A DNA stretch of 64,000 nt from Photorhabdus asymbiotica. GTDB lineage: Bacteria; Pseudomonadota; Gammaproteobacteria; Enterobacterales; Enterobacteriaceae. Shown here one piece after another: positions 49,059-59,885 of the stretch. Each line of letters begins with the position of its first letter. Within the stretch, counting starts at the first letter, position 1. The notes below the pieces were generated by a model. It saw nothing but the letters and a program-made list of their open reading frames with translations, was not told the DNA's origin and did no database searches. The position numbers and the translations under genes were made by a program. The stretch is from contig NZ_RBLJ01000001.1 in NCBI RefSeq assembly GCF_003634575.1, positions 558,001-622,000 of the forward strand, given 5' to 3'.

Positions 49059-52000
49059 AGTTTTTTGCTTTATTTATCCAGCGCCCTGTTGCCACAACGC
49101 TGCTCAGTTTAGCTATAACCCTATGCGGATTATTAGGTTTTACCCTATTGCCGGTTTCCCCTTTGCCGCAAGTGGATTTCCCAGTAATCACCGTTTATGC
49201 CTCATTACCGGGAGCATCACCGGAAACAATGGCATCATCTATTGCTACTCCGCTGGAGCGGGCATTAGGCCGAATTGCCGGTGTCAATGAGATGACGTCC
49301 AGTAGTTCACTTGGCAATACAAATATCACGCTTGAATTTGACCTGAGCCGTGATATTAATAGCGCCGCACGGGATGTACAGGCAGCCCTAAATGCCGCTC
49401 AAAATATGTTACCCTCCGGTATGCACAGCAGACCACGTTACTACAAAGCAAATCCGTCCGATGCCCCCATTATGATCCTGACACTGACTTCTGATACCTA
49501 CAATCAGGGGCAACTTTATGATTTAGCGTCTACTCAACTCGCCCAGAAAATTGCACAAGTCGAAGGAGTCAGTGAAGTTTCTGTTGGAGGAAGTTCTCTA
49601 CCCGCGGTGAGGATTGAATTGAATCCTAACGCTCTGTTTAATCAAGGTGTTTCTCTAGATACAGTGCGTCAAGCTATCAGCAATGCAAATGTTCGCCGCC
49701 CACAAGGATATGTGGATTCAGATCAGCAACGCTGGCAGATCCAAACCAACGATGAACTGAAAACCGCTGAAAGTTATCGCCCGATAATCGTCCACTACAA
49801 AAACGGCTCACCCGTGCGACTACAAGATGTAGCGAATATAAAAGACTCGGTTCAGAATGTCAGAGCAGCCGGTATGTCTGGCGGTGAGCCAGCGATTTTA
49901 CTTATCATTCGCCGTGAAGCTGGCGCAAATATCATCGCCACGGTAAACCGTATTCGTGAACAATTACCTGCATTACGTGAATCCATCCCCGCTTCTATTC
50001 AACTTAAAGTTGCTCAGGATCGTACACCAACTATTCGCGCTTCATTAGCAGAAGTGGAGCATGCGCTGGTAATTGCTACCGGACTAGTCATTTTGGTGGT
50101 ATTCCTGTTCCTGCGTTCTGGCCGAGCAACATTAATCCCAGCGATTGCCGTACCTGTTTCACTCATTGGAACTTTTACCGCCATGTATTTGTGCGGTTTT
50201 AGCCTTAACAATCTTTCCCTGATGGCACTGACGATTGCAACAGGATTCGTCGTTGATGATGCTATTGTGGTATTGGAAAACATTTCCCGTCACCTTGAAG
50301 CAGGTATTAAACCTATGCAAGCAGCGCTACGAGGTGTTCAAGAAGTGGGCTTTACCGTCCTTTCCATGAGTATTTCGCTGGTCGCGGTCTTTATCCCTCT
50401 TCTGCTCATGGATGGGTTGGTTGGTCGGCTGTTCCGTGAATTTGCTATTACTCTAACAACAGCAATCGGTATCTCGTTGTTGGTCTCTTTAACATTGACT
50501 CCAATGATGTGTGCTCACTTGCTGAAATCCCAACACATCAAAGCCCAGAAAAAAATCCGCGGGTTTGGCAAGGTCATGCTAAAAATTCAGCAAGGTTATG
50601 GACGCTCCCTAACATGGGTTCTTAATCATAGTCGCTGGGTACTGTTAATTCTGGCTGGCATTATCGCCCTAAATGTTTGGCTCTATATCAATATTCCAAA
50701 AACTTTCTTCCCAGAACAGGATACTGGCCGGTTGTTAGGATTTGTCCGAGCAGATCAAAGTATCTCTTTCCAGTCTATGCATGAAAAAATGAAAAATTTT
50801 ATGCAGATAATCAATGCCGACCCGGCAGTAGATAACGTTACCGGTTTTACTGGCGGCTGGCAGGTAAACCGAGGTTTTATGTTTATCTCTTTGAAGCCGC
50901 TAAAAGAGCGCTCAAACAATGCTGAACAAGTTATTTCACGCCTGAGAATCAAACTTGCTAATGAGCCAGGGGCAAATCTGTTTCTAATTCCAGTACAAGA
51001 CATCATGGCGGGTGGTCGTCAAAGTAATGCAAGCTACCAGTTTACATTACTGGCAGATGACCTCAATGATCTACGCAAATGGGAACCGGTTATTCGTAAA
51101 GCATTAGGACAATTGCCTCAATTGGCCGATGTGAATTCAGATAAAGAAGACAAAGGCGCTGAAATGGCAATAACCTATAACCGCGATACCATGTCACGGC
51201 TGGGAATTAATGTCAGTGAAGCAAATAGCTTACTAAATAATGCTTTTGGTCAGCGACAAATATCTACTATTTATCAGCCACTGAATCAGTACAAAGTTGT
51301 AATGGAAGTTGCACCGGAATATACACAAGATGTCAGTGCATTGGAAAAAATGTTTATTATTAACAATAAAGGAGAGGCAATTCCACTTTCCTATTTTGCT
51401 CACTGGCAGCCCGCTAATGCGCCGCTAAGTGTGAATCATCAGGGACTCTCTGCTGCTTCTACCATTTCCTTTAACATACCTGAAGGTTATACCCTCTCCG
51501 ATGCTATCAATGCTATTGAAAGGACCATCACTGAGCTTGGTGTACCTCCAACTGTTCGCGGCACTTTTGCAGGCACTGCTCAAATTTTTCAAGAAACAGT
51601 GAAATCACAGTTATTCCTGATTCTGGCTGCGATTATCACCGTCTATCTGGTGTTAGGAATATTGTATGAAAGTTATATCCACCCACTGACTATTCTTTCT
51701 ACCTTACCTTCTGCCGGTATTGGTGCTCTGTTGGCATTAGAACTATTTAACACTCCATTCAGCCTGATAGCCTTAATAGGCATCATGTTGTTGATTGGTA
51801 TCGTGAAAAAAAATGCCATTATTATGGTGGATTTTGCCATTGAAGCTCAACGTAACGGCAATATCTGTGCTCGTAATGCGATATTCCAAGCTAGCCTGTT
51901 ACGTTTCCGCCCAATTCTGATGACTACACTCGCCGCCTTGTTTGGTGCCCTGCCATTAGTTTTGAGTAACGGCGACGGCGCGGAATTGCGCCAACCATTA

Positions 52001-52141
52001 GGCATTACCATTGTTGGTGGCCTGGTCATGAGCCAACTTTTGACACTATATACCACACCGGTGGTTTATCTTTGTTTTGATCGATTAAGAGAAAGATGGC
52101 AACAACGGCGCGCCACCAGACAAATTACGGGACAATCATGA
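49055..52141 (+). CDS. mdtC: RND efflux transporter subunit MdtC
   Basis: A 1028-residue RND pump, paralogue of MdtB. It opens with [20 protein letters not shown], and has [16 protein letters not shown] with the helix 4 Asp pair. It works as the second subunit of the MdtBC trimer. The E. coli operon continues with mdtD; here the stop overlaps the baeS start directly, so mdtD is absent. Confidence 0.97.
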   Translation: MKFFALFIQRPVATTLLSLAITLCGLLGFTLLPVSPLPQVDFPVITVYASLPGASPETMASSIATPLERALGRIAGVNEMTSSSSLGNTNITLEFDLSRDINSAARDVQAALNAAQNMLPSGMHSRPRYYKANPSDAPIMILTLTSDTYNQGQLYDLASTQLAQKIAQVEGVSEVSVGGSSLPAVRIELNPNALFNQGVSLDTVRQAISNANVRRPQGYVDSDQQRWQIQTNDELKTAESYRPIIVHYKNGSPVRLQDVANIKDSVQNVRAAGMSGGEPAILLIIRREAGANIIATVNRIREQLPALRESIPASIQLKVAQDRTPTIRASLAEVEHALVIATGLVILVVFLFLRSGRATLIPAIAVPVSLIGTFTAMYLCGFSLNNLSLMALTIATGFVVDDAIVVLENISRHLEAGIKPMQAALRGVQEVGFTVLSMSISLVAVFIPLLLMDGLVGRLFREFAITLTTAIGISLLVSLTLTPMMCAHLLKSQHIKAQKKIRGFGKVMLKIQQGYGRSLTWVLNHSRWVLLILAGIIALNVWLYINIPKTFFPEQDTGRLLGFVRADQSISFQSMHEKMKNFMQIINADPAVDNVTGFTGGWQVNRGFMFISLKPLKERSNNAEQVISRLRIKLANEPGANLFLIPVQDIMAGGRQSNASYQFTLLADDLNDLRKWEPVIRKALGQLPQLADVNSDKEDKGAEMAITYNRDTMSRLGINVSEANSLLNNAFGQRQISTIYQPLNQYKVVMEVAPEYTQDVSALEKMFIINNKGEAIPLSYFAHWQPANAPLSVNHQGLSAASTISFNIPEGYTLSDAINAIERTITELGVPPTVRGTFAGTAQIFQETVKSQLFLILAAIITVYLVLGILYESYIHPLTILSTLPSAGIGALLALELFNTPFSLIALIGIMLLIGIVKKNAIIMVDFAIEAQRNGNICARNAIFQASLLRFRPILMTTLAALFGALPLVLSNGDGAELRQPLGITIVGGLVMSQLLTLYTTPVVYLCFDRLRERWQQRRATRQITGQS

Positions 52142-53526
52142 AACTAAGTATCAGCAGTAAATTATTTATGGCTATCTTCGCTACTTGTATGTTGGTACTT
52201 ATCACTATGCACTGGGGTGTCAGAAGCAGTTTTCAGCGTGGTTTTATTGGTTATATAAAACAAAATATCCAGCTACGCACTTCTATGTTAGCTGAAGCAC
52301 TTGCTGAGCAATATCAACAATATGGTAGCTGGAAATTCTTAAAGAAGAATAATCGGATCATCTTTCAAATAATCCGTTCTATTGAACAAACCAGTGAAAG
52401 CCACCAAGGCCCACCACCCCGTGGCTGGAGAACTCAGTTTTGGGTCGTGGACAGAGATATGAAATTATTGGTCGGTCATGAAGGTGAAATTCCACCAGAT
52501 ACCTATAGAGAACCAATTAATTATAATAATCAAATAGTTGGATGGGTAATTGTCAGTACGTCTGACAAAATTACCCGCCAGGCTGATATCAGTTTTGATC
52601 GCCAGCAACAACTGACAAGCTGGATAATTGCAGGCCTATCTACTTTACTGGCAATCATAGCCACATTATTGTTGTCTCGCGGTATGCTAAAGCCCGTTAA
52701 GCGCCTGGTTGAGGGGACACATAAACTAGCAGCCGGCGATTTTAGTGTCCGAGTGACACCATCAAGTAAAGATGAAATCGGTCAGCTTGCCTACAATTTT
52801 AACCAACTTGCCAGCACACTGGAAAAAAATGAGCAAATGCGGCGCGATTATATGGCAGATATTTCCCATGAACTGCGCACTCCTCTTTCTGTATTGCGGG
52901 GTGAACTGGAAGCTTTACAGGACGGTGTTCGCAAACCAACATCTGAAACGCTGAATTCATTACTGGCAGAGATCACCACATTAACCAAACTAGTTGATGA
53001 TCTGCACCAACTATCTCTATCAGATCGTGGAGCGTTGGCATATCGGAAAGGATTTATCAATATCAGTGAGTTACTTCAGGTTGCCATAGCATCTTACCGT
53101 GGACGTTTTATTGATAAGCAAATTCAGGTGGATGTTAAGCTACCTGAAATTGTCATGCTATTTGCTGACCCAGACAGGTTGACTCAACTATTTCATAATT
53201 TACTGGAAAACAGCCTTCGCTATACCGCTAAAAATGGAAAACTGATGATTGAAGGCAACTCTGATGATAGCCATTTTATACTGAACTGGCAGGACAGCGA
53301 ACCCGGCTTGTTACCAGAACAATGTCAGCGGGTCTTTGAACGCTTCTATCGCAGTGAATCTTCACGAAACCGCGCCAGTGGTGGATCAGGGCTTGGGCTG
53401 GCTATCTGCTATAACATCACTGAAGCACATAATGGTACGATCCATGCTGAACCCTCACCTTTAGGTGGCCTGAGAATTAACATAGAATTACCGCTAATAA
53501 AATCCCCTGATTGTGAAACGCTATGA
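52138..53526 (+). CDS. baeS: Sensor histidine kinase BaeS
   Basis: Envelope-stress sensor that phosphorylates BaeR. The ATG at 52138 ([19 protein letters not shown], 462 residues) overlaps the mdtC stop; longer frames inside mdtC are not supported. Two helices flank a periplasmic sensor (~32-165), then HAMP ([17 protein letters not shown]), the phospho-acceptor motif [17 protein letters not shown], and the ATPase domain with LLENSLRYT and [10 protein letters not shown]. Confidence 0.97.
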   Translation: MKLSISSKLFMAIFATCMLVLITMHWGVRSSFQRGFIGYIKQNIQLRTSMLAEALAEQYQQYGSWKFLKKNNRIIFQIIRSIEQTSESHQGPPPRGWRTQFWVVDRDMKLLVGHEGEIPPDTYREPINYNNQIVGWVIVSTSDKITRQADISFDRQQQLTSWIIAGLSTLLAIIATLLLSRGMLKPVKRLVEGTHKLAAGDFSVRVTPSSKDEIGQLAYNFNQLASTLEKNEQMRRDYMADISHELRTPLSVLRGELEALQDGVRKPTSETLNSLLAEITTLTKLVDDLHQLSLSDRGALAYRKGFINISELLQVAIASYRGRFIDKQIQVDVKLPEIVMLFADPDRLTQLFHNLLENSLRYTAKNGKLMIEGNSDDSHFILNWQDSEPGLLPEQCQRVFERFYRSESSRNRASGGSGLGLAICYNITEAHNGTIHAEPSPLGGLRINIELPLIKSPDCETL

Positions 53527-54227
53527 ATACAGAATTTGAACATCATACTGTTTTAATTGTTGAAGATGAGCCAAAACTTGGTCAATTACTGATTGATTAT
53601 CTAAACGCAGCTGATTACAAGACCCAATGGCTATTGCGTGGTGATGAAGTCGTTCCTTACGTACAGCAACATAATCCAGATATTATATTACTGGATCTAA
53701 TGCTTCCAGGTTGTGATGGCTTATCTGTCTGTCGTGAAATCCGCTGTTTTTCTGACATACCTATTATTATGGTCACCGCTAAGACTGAAGAGATTGACCG
53801 ATTACTGGGGTTGGAAATCGGGGCAGATGATTACATCTGTAAACCGTACAGCCCACGTGAAATTGTTGCACGAGTGAAAACCATTCTCCGTCGCTGCTAC
53901 CGACCACAAGATATTGTCAAGCAAAGCGACCTGCAAATTGATGAAGCCTGCTTTCAGGCACGTTACCGCGATAAGATATTGGACTTAACTCCGGTTGAAT
54001 TCCGGTTACTAAAAACGATGGCTATCCGGCCAGGGCGAGTGCTTTCCCGCGATCAATTACTGAATAATCTGTATGACGACCACCGCATCGTTACAGACCG
54101 TACTATTGATAGCCATATTAAGAACCTGCGTCGCAAATTGGAACAATTAGACAGCAACAAAACATTCATCCGCTCCATTTATGGGCTTGGTTACCGATGG
54201 GAAGCCGATATATGCCGTTTGTTATAA
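53523..54227 (+). CDS. baeR: Response regulator BaeR
   Basis: OmpR-family regulator, 234 residues. Receiver domain ([14 protein letters not shown], phospho-acceptor Asp in [14 protein letters not shown], Lys in GADDYICKP) and a winged-helix domain ending [13 protein letters not shown] and [10 protein letters not shown]. Overlaps baeS by four bases. It should activate the mdt operon under envelope stress. Confidence 0.97.
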   Translation: MNTEFEHHTVLIVEDEPKLGQLLIDYLNAADYKTQWLLRGDEVVPYVQQHNPDIILLDLMLPGCDGLSVCREIRCFSDIPIIMVTAKTEEIDRLLGLEIGADDYICKPYSPREIVARVKTILRRCYRPQDIVKQSDLQIDEACFQARYRDKILDLTPVEFRLLKTMAIRPGRVLSRDQLLNNLYDDHRIVTDRTIDSHIKNLRRKLEQLDSNKTFIRSIYGLGYRWEADICRLL

Positions 54228-54313
54228 CTGTCACACTTTAATTTCTCTCAACCTCTCACGGTCAGAAATTCAGCTATATTAAAAATACTCATCTTTAATT
54301 GGAGGAATTATCT

Positions 54314-54658
54314 ATGGCTATAGGTCACTATGATCTTAAAAGGACAAAAAACAAGCAGTATTACTTCAACTTAAAAACATCGAACGGTGAAATCATTCTC
54401 ACCAGTGAAATGTACACTACAAAGGCAGCAGCGAATAAAGGGATTCGTTCTATTCAAGCGAATTCCCCTGAAGAAAAAAACTTCGAAATCAGAGAAAACA
54501 AATCTGGTAAGTCTTATTTCGTGCTTAAAGCGAGAAATTATCAAGTTATCGGACTCAGCGAGTTGTACGATGATGAAATTACTGCCAAAAAAGGCATTCA
54601 GTCTGCGATTAAAAATGGCTCCAGCGTGAATGTCCGCGATCTGACAAAGTCAGAGTAA
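54314..54658 (+). CDS. yegP: YegP-like protein (tandem DUF1508)
   Basis: A 114-residue protein starting at the ATG at 54314 with GGAGG nearby. Two DUF1508 repeats are visible: residues ~12-60 (QYYFNLKTSNGEIILTSEMY) and ~63-112 (SYFVLKARNYQVIGLSELY). E. coli YegP has 110 residues and the same layout beside the baeSR region. The function is unknown. A possible terminator hairpin (TGCACC/GGTGCA) follows at about 54678-54718. Confidence 0.9.
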   Translation: MAIGHYDLKRTKNKQYYFNLKTSNGEIILTSEMYTTKAAANKGIRSIQANSPEEKNFEIRENKSGKSYFVLKARNYQVIGLSELYDDEITAKKGIQSAIKNGSSVNVRDLTKSE

Positions 54659-54854
54659 CAACTTTTTATAATGAACTGCACCTTATCAGTTTGAATAAAT
54701 ATTCAACTTTTAGGTGCACCCTATCGTTCTGCACAACTAAGCCCTTCATACTAATAAATTTGTATCTTCAATAGATTAAGCGTTAGAATCCTCACCTTAT
54801 CCTTACTTTTTGTAATGAAAACTGACCTGAATTCAGATCGAGAATTTTTTAAAC

Positions 54855-56231
54855 ATGTTTATTCCAGAATTACTTTCCCCTGCCGGCTCGCTGAAAAATA
54901 TGCGCTATGCCTTTGCTTACGGCGCGGATGCAGTATATGCCGGTCAACCACGTTATAGCCTGCGCGTTCGTAATAATGAATTCAATCACGAAAATCTGGC
55001 ACAAGGCATTAAAGAGGCTCATGAACTCGGTAAACGCTTTTACGTTGTGATCAATATTGCTCCGCACAATGCCAAACTGAAAACCTTTATCCGTGATCTG
55101 AAACCTGTCGTTGAAATGGGGCCTGATGCCCTGATTATGTCCGATCCCGGACTCATTATGATGGTTCGTGAAGCTTTCCCAGAAATAGAAATTCATCTTT
55201 CCGTTCAAGCTAATGCAGTCAACTGGGCAACAGTAAAATTCTGGCAACAAATGGGACTAACCAGAGTCATTCTTTCCCGTGAACTTTCGCTAGATGAAAT
55301 TAACGAGATTCGCCAACATGTTCCTGATATGGAGCTGGAAGTTTTCGTACATGGTGCACTGTGCATGGCCTATTCCGGTCGCTGCCTGCTATCCGGTTAT
55401 ATTAATAAGCGTGACCCAAACCAGGGAACATGTACTAATGCCTGCCGCTGGGAATACAACGTTCAAGAAGGTAAAGAAGACGATATTGGTAATATTGTCC
55501 ATATACACGAACCGATACCGGCAAAAAATATCGAGCCGACATTGGGAAAAGGTACACCAACAGATAAAGTATTTACATTTGAAGATATGAAACGTCCAGG
55601 CGAATATATGTCTGCTTTTGAAGATGAACATGGTACTTACATCATGAATTCTAAAGACTTACGCGCAATTGAACACGTCGAACGATTAACCAAAATGGGC
55701 GTGCACTCTTTAAAAATCGAAGGACGCACAAAATCTTTCTATTACTGCGCCCGCACAGCGCAAGTTTATCGCAGAGCTATTGATGATGCTGTAGCAGGAA
55801 AGCCTTTTGATCCAACCTTACTAACAACCCTGGAAGGACTTGCCCATCGTGGATATACCGAAGGATTTTTACGCCGTCATACCCACGATGCCTATCAGAC
55901 TTATGAATACGGCTATTCGATATCCGATACACAACAATTTGTTGGTGAATTTACCGGTGAACGAGTCAGCGGATTAGCTGAAGTTGCTGTCAAAAATAAA
56001 TTCATGATCGGAGACAGCCTCGAATTAATGACACCATCAGGCAATATCCAGTTCACACTGGAAGCTATGCAGGATAAAAAAGGTCAGCCAATGAAAGTTG
56101 CCCCTGGAGATGGGTATATTGTCTATTTATCAATTCCTAAACAAATTGATATTAATTACGCCTTATTAATTCGTAATCTAAATGGTACTAATTCTCAATT
56201 CCCACATGTGAACCGAAATTCAGACAAATAA
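54855..56231 (+). CDS. trhP: tRNA 5-hydroxyuridine synthase TrhP (YegQ, U32 family)
   Basis: TrhP makes 5-hydroxyuridine at the wobble base of several tRNAs, using prephenate-derived metabolism. The 458-residue protein starts LLSPAGSLKNMRYAFAYGADAVYAG. The U32 signature is seen at ELEVFVHGALCMAYSGRCLLSGY, with a cysteine cluster (GRC, CTNACRW and YYCARTA) that binds iron-sulfur. It is followed by a terminator and the CyaR small RNA, as in E. coli. Confidence 0.96.
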   Translation: MFIPELLSPAGSLKNMRYAFAYGADAVYAGQPRYSLRVRNNEFNHENLAQGIKEAHELGKRFYVVINIAPHNAKLKTFIRDLKPVVEMGPDALIMSDPGLIMMVREAFPEIEIHLSVQANAVNWATVKFWQQMGLTRVILSRELSLDEINEIRQHVPDMELEVFVHGALCMAYSGRCLLSGYINKRDPNQGTCTNACRWEYNVQEGKEDDIGNIVHIHEPIPAKNIEPTLGKGTPTDKVFTFEDMKRPGEYMSAFEDEHGTYIMNSKDLRAIEHVERLTKMGVHSLKIEGRTKSFYYCARTAQVYRRAIDDAVAGKPFDPTLLTTLEGLAHRGYTEGFLRRHTHDAYQTYEYGYSISDTQQFVGEFTGERVSGLAEVAVKNKFMIGDSLELMTPSGNIQFTLEAMQDKKGQPMKVAPGDGYIVYLSIPKQIDINYALLIRNLNGTNSQFPHVNRNSDK

Positions 56232-56236
56232 TCATC

Positions 56237-56272
56237 AATATACCATCTTGGTGATGGTATATTTCTTTTTTT
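56237..56272 (+). terminator. Rho-independent terminator of trhP
   Basis: AATATACCATC, loop TTGGT, GATGGTATATT followed by TCTTTTTTT. It immediately precedes the CyaR promoter. Confidence 0.85.
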
Positions 56273-56313
56273 AGAAACAGATCACATCAATACTATTTTA
56301 TTTACCGTAGTAT
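56271..56313 (+). promoter_or_regulatory. CyaR promoter with CRP site
   Basis: A weak/strong CRP pair (TTAGA, six bases, TCACA at 56271-56286) is centred about 41.5 bases before the inferred CyaR 5' end. A -10 hexamer TAGTAT is at 56308-56313. This matches known CRP activation of cyaR in E. coli. Confidence 0.6.
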
Positions 56314-56320
56314 TGTCGAC

Positions 56321-56411
56321 GAAAAATAAAAAACTAAAAAAGTATTACAGTAAGACTAGGAACCACCTCCTTGGCCGGCTCAATCTCCCTTGAGCTGGCC
56401 TTTTCTTTTTT
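56321..56411 (+). ncRNA. cyaR: Small regulatory RNA CyaR
   Basis: About 91 nt. The seed AGGAACCACCTCCTT is identical to E. coli CyaR, followed by a GC-rich terminator stem (GGCCGGCTCAA, loop TCTCCC, TTGAGCTGGCC) and TTTTCTTTTTT. The loop bases TCTCCC are also identical while the stem differs with pairing kept. Gene order (after trhP) is as in E. coli. CyaR acts with Hfq on mRNAs such as ompX and luxS in enteric bacteria. The 5' end is inferred from alignment length and the -10 box. Confidence 0.92.
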
Positions 56412-57606
56412 CCCATGAGAATAAAATCAATAAGTTGTAGAATTCATTTACATGATTAATTAAATAGATTAACTTAACTATTAAATTAATAAATCTTTGT
56501 ATTAATATGTTTCTTATATCCTTTGCATTAATAAGAAAATATTTATAGTTACTGAAATATCACACTATCTAAAGAAATTTAATTAAAATTTTTCACTATT
56601 CAATAATTCAGAAAATCCATCATATTTAGACTAAACATTATACGATTTGATAAAATCGATTAGGTGAAAATTATGAAATAAGATAATTACAATTTACTTA
56701 TTGTTAAAACTATTAGTTCAACATTTACCTGATTATCCTAGTTATCCACGCTCACATCAGGCTACTGATTCACAAACAACGAAAATTCCTGAATTAGCTA
56801 GCTGACTATCATTACCCTATCCTAATTGGTTTAGCACAGAATTTTCACTGTATTACATATCCACAACTTGAACAGGGAAAAATAGCAATAATCAATTAAT
56901 AAAATCTCAATCAGCTGTAAGTACTATCCCACATTTCAAGAGGATAGAATTAATATTTACCTTGACCCTACAATAAAAAATTGACTAGAAAGTCAAAGGA
57001 AAGCAGAAAACATTCCTACATTGGCTTCAAAATGATAAATATCACTTGATAAAAACATTCAGAAAAAGTTAGTCAAATAAGTAATGACAACAAATATTCA
57101 ACCTCACTATCAAACCCAATAGTCTCTATCAGCAAGACATGACTTTATGGAATGCTATTCGCAAAAGAACTAACAAAGAATCAATGTAACAGTGAAATTA
57201 TTTTGTGCGAATAAAATAAAACCCAATATCAACATTTGCAATAAAAAACCGCGAGAAATTTTCTATCTGTAATAAAATCAAACTGCACTTATACATTTAT
57301 CAATCAATTAATTTATTGGAAAATACAGATCAAAGTTAAAAATTTAGAACAACAATTATTTCCCATTATGGCTATTTAAAAAAAAGAATAAATAACCATA
57401 TTAATGGTTCACAATAGAATTATATGATTTTAAAAACAGGAATAGCCCAAAGAGCTATTTATCATATATAGTGATACCAAATAATAAATTATTTACTAAA
57501 ATAAAAATTCAATTCATATAAGAAATCAGTACCCGTTATATTTATATCAACATTCAAAAATTAACAATTAATCTTACAGAGTTCATTAAAATAAAATCAA
57601 GATATA
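56412..57606. other. AT-rich intergenic region with possible decayed coding sequence
   Basis: About 1.2 kb with no intact ORF. From 56701 a frame reads QHLPDYPSYPRSHQATDSQ with stops at 56803 and later, which could be a dead gene, but no family is recognised. Confidence 0.35.
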
Positions 57607-57717
57607 TATTCAATAGATTTCAAGTTGTAGCGAGGCAACAAGTGAGCGCATCCCCAGGAGCATAGATAACTCTGTGACTGGGGTAAGTGAAAGCAGCAAC
57701 TTGAAGGATGAAGGGTA
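57607..57717 (+). repeat. ERIC/IRU element, type A, internally deleted
   Basis: A 111 bp copy in forward orientation. Compared with other type A copies it lacks 12 bases around GCCAACAAAGCA in the right arm and has TATTCAAT instead of TACCCAAT at the left end. Confidence 0.9.
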
Positions 57718-57783
57718 TATTGCATTTCATCATAAAGCGCATATAATCAATAGCATCCATTACAATATTAATTGGACGATAAA

Positions 57784-58736
57784 ATGGCTAGTTCATCTAT
57801 AAAAAAAGAAGATAGTATAAAAGCGGCTCTTATTGATTGGTTAATAGAACGAAACGAATTAAACGATAATGCAGTATTAATCAATGAACTCCCTATTGCA
57901 AACTTCAGCAGACGCGTTGATCTAGCACTTGCAAATGGTAAACTCCATGCATATGAAATTAAAAGTGACTCTGACAGTCTAGCCAGACTTGAAGGGCAAA
58001 TATCCACCTATATACCCTATGGATTTCAAGATGTATCGCGACGGCAAGGGAGCGAATCCCCGGGAGCATAGCTAACTATGTGACCGGGGTGAGTGAGTGC
58101 AGCCAACAAAGAGGCAACTTGAAAGATGACGGGTATAGACTCTATTTTGATAAAGTTACATTAGTTTGTGCACCAAAATTTACTGAGAAAGCCTTGTCAA
58201 TTCTACCCACTGATATTGAAATATTAGAAATAAAGCAAAACAATAGTGGAATAATTAACACTTTTATAAAAAAGAGACGTGGACGTACGTGCAAAATCTC
58301 TGAAGATAAGTTTATTTTTTCTTTTGTCGATAAAAAAGAGAGCGTTAAATTTGTCAGAAAAAATGGTTACACATGCCATCCCTCTGAGATGAGAGAGAAT
58401 ATATATAATTTAACAAAAAATATCTCAATTGAAAAGAAAAGAGATTTCACAATAAATTATTTAAAGATAAAATATAAACTTTCTTTTAAAAATTTCATAA
58501 ACAATAAGAATTCTAATTCAACTTCTGCTGAAAATATTTCATTATTGAGCAATAATAAAATAAAAATGAATTTTAATAAAGTTAACAAAGATGAAGAAGT
58601 TAAACATATTGATATTTCAGCTTATCAAAAACCCATAAATACCCATGCTATAAATATAGCAAAAAACTTATCATTTATAGGTATTAAATCTCATACTCCT
58701 ATTTATATTATTCCAAGAAAGAAAATTGCCTCTTAA
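57784..58736 (+). pseudogene. sce7726-like PD-(D/E)XK nuclease gene, split by ERIC
   Basis: The first part (57784-58012) reads KKEDSIKAALIDWLIERNEL then RRVDLALANGKLHAYEIKSD, in which the Asp, Glu and Lys form a PD-(D/E)XK nuclease core. The second part (58136-58736) continues RLYFDKVTLVCAPKF. Removing the 58013 ERIC and one TA rejoins them as GQISTYRLYFDKVT. The sce7726 family is often next to T4 beta-like proteins, as here. I chose ATG 57784; a TTG at 57772 is possible. In its present state only fragments would be made. Confidence 0.82.
58013..58135 (+). repeat. ERIC/IRU element, type B, inside sce7726-like gene
   Basis: A 123 bp forward-oriented type B copy. TATA precedes TACCC and TA follows GGGTA, consistent with TA duplication. 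Confidence 0.95.
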
Positions 58737-58767
58737 AGAGGCAATTACAAAAAATCATGGCAATATA

Positions 58768-59765
58768 CTACCATTCAACAGAATTATATTCATCTGTATC
58801 ATCATTGATATGAGATAACACACCATCTTCTATAAACCGAATCATTCTTTCTATATGTAAATTTACTCGTACCGAAATCCATTTAGATGGCGACTTAAAG
58901 CGACTCACATTACCTTCACTAACAGATTTAATGATTTCTGTACCCCAAACCTCCAATGAATCATCCCATCCCTCATCTGTAACAATATCTTTTGCTGCTA
59001 ATTGATATAGTTCATCTCTCTGATGACTACCTGCTCGACGCTCAAAACGCCAAACTCCTGGTGTAGGATAATCTATTCGCGCAACGAACTTCGCATAACT
59101 TCCTGGATAAAATTCTCCATGAATACTTGCTGCATCACCATATAAAGCAACTTTTTCACCGCCTATTGCAAGATAGTTTTGCCACTCCAACATGCTAATA
59201 GCTCCACTTTCTTTACCATATTCAGCAAATGTACGAGGAAAACTGGTACCGGAACTAACAATCTCTATTCCAGGATCAATATCCCTAAGCATATTGATTC
59301 CCCTAATAGTTGCATCTAAACATAGATCTTGACGAGAGCTATCTATTTGCCCTACATCCAATATAAATAATACATTACTTATACCCAATAGATTTCAAGT
59401 TGCAGCGCGACGGCAAATGAACGCATCTCCAGGAGCATAGATAACTATGTGACTGGGGTAAGTGAAAGCAGCCAACAAAGCAGCAACTTGAAAGATGAAG
59501 GGTATATATCGTCAACTATTGATGCTGCCGTTGTCGCAGTCAGTAAATCATGCAACTTTAACCGATTAATTTTAACTACAAACCTACCAAAATAAGATTC
59601 TAACTTCTCAAGCTGCTTAACATAATCCCGTTGCCCCAAATCCTTATAGAAAATCGCTGCGGGAATAATTTTATTATATTTCTCTTTCTGATTTTTAAAA
59701 AAATTAATCCAACTATTATAATTTCTGTCAGATAAATAAAATGAATCTGAATCGATACATTTCAA
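58768..59765 (-). pseudogene. T4 beta-protein-like family gene, split by ERIC and truncated
   Basis: Reading leftward, 59765-59505 encodes SFYLSDRNYNSWINFFKNQ to TTAASIVDD; 59381-58768 continues SNVLFILDVGQIDSSRQD, IVSSGTSFPRTFAEYG and ends DTDEYNSVEW. Removing the ERIC at 59382 and one TA joins them as VDDISNVLFILDVG. The LDVGQ and SGTSFP motifs match the Beta_protein family named after a T4 anti-restriction protein. The same frame continues upstream to about 59885 (LKFIEEKNIKGGQ) past an in-frame TAA, so the N-terminus is also lost. It is convergent with the sce7726-like gene. Confidence 0.75.
59382..59504 (+). repeat. ERIC/IRU element, type A, inside beta-like gene
   Basis: A 123 bp copy, forward orientation, with TA at both borders, inserted between codons for VDDI and SNVL of the minus-strand gene. 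Confidence 0.95.
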
Positions 59766-59885
59766 AACTGGACCATTTGAGATTTATATAATTGATTCGT
59801 TATTATAAGAGTCAAACCATTTATCAATAGTTGAATCAACATTCTGCCCACCCTTGATATTTTTCTCCTCAATAAACTTGAGGTA

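Noticed and set aside
1679-59504. Regularly recurring ~123 bp repeats, considered as a CRISPR array
   Set aside because: The copies are far apart, in both orientations, with no spacers and no cas genes; their sequence is ERIC.
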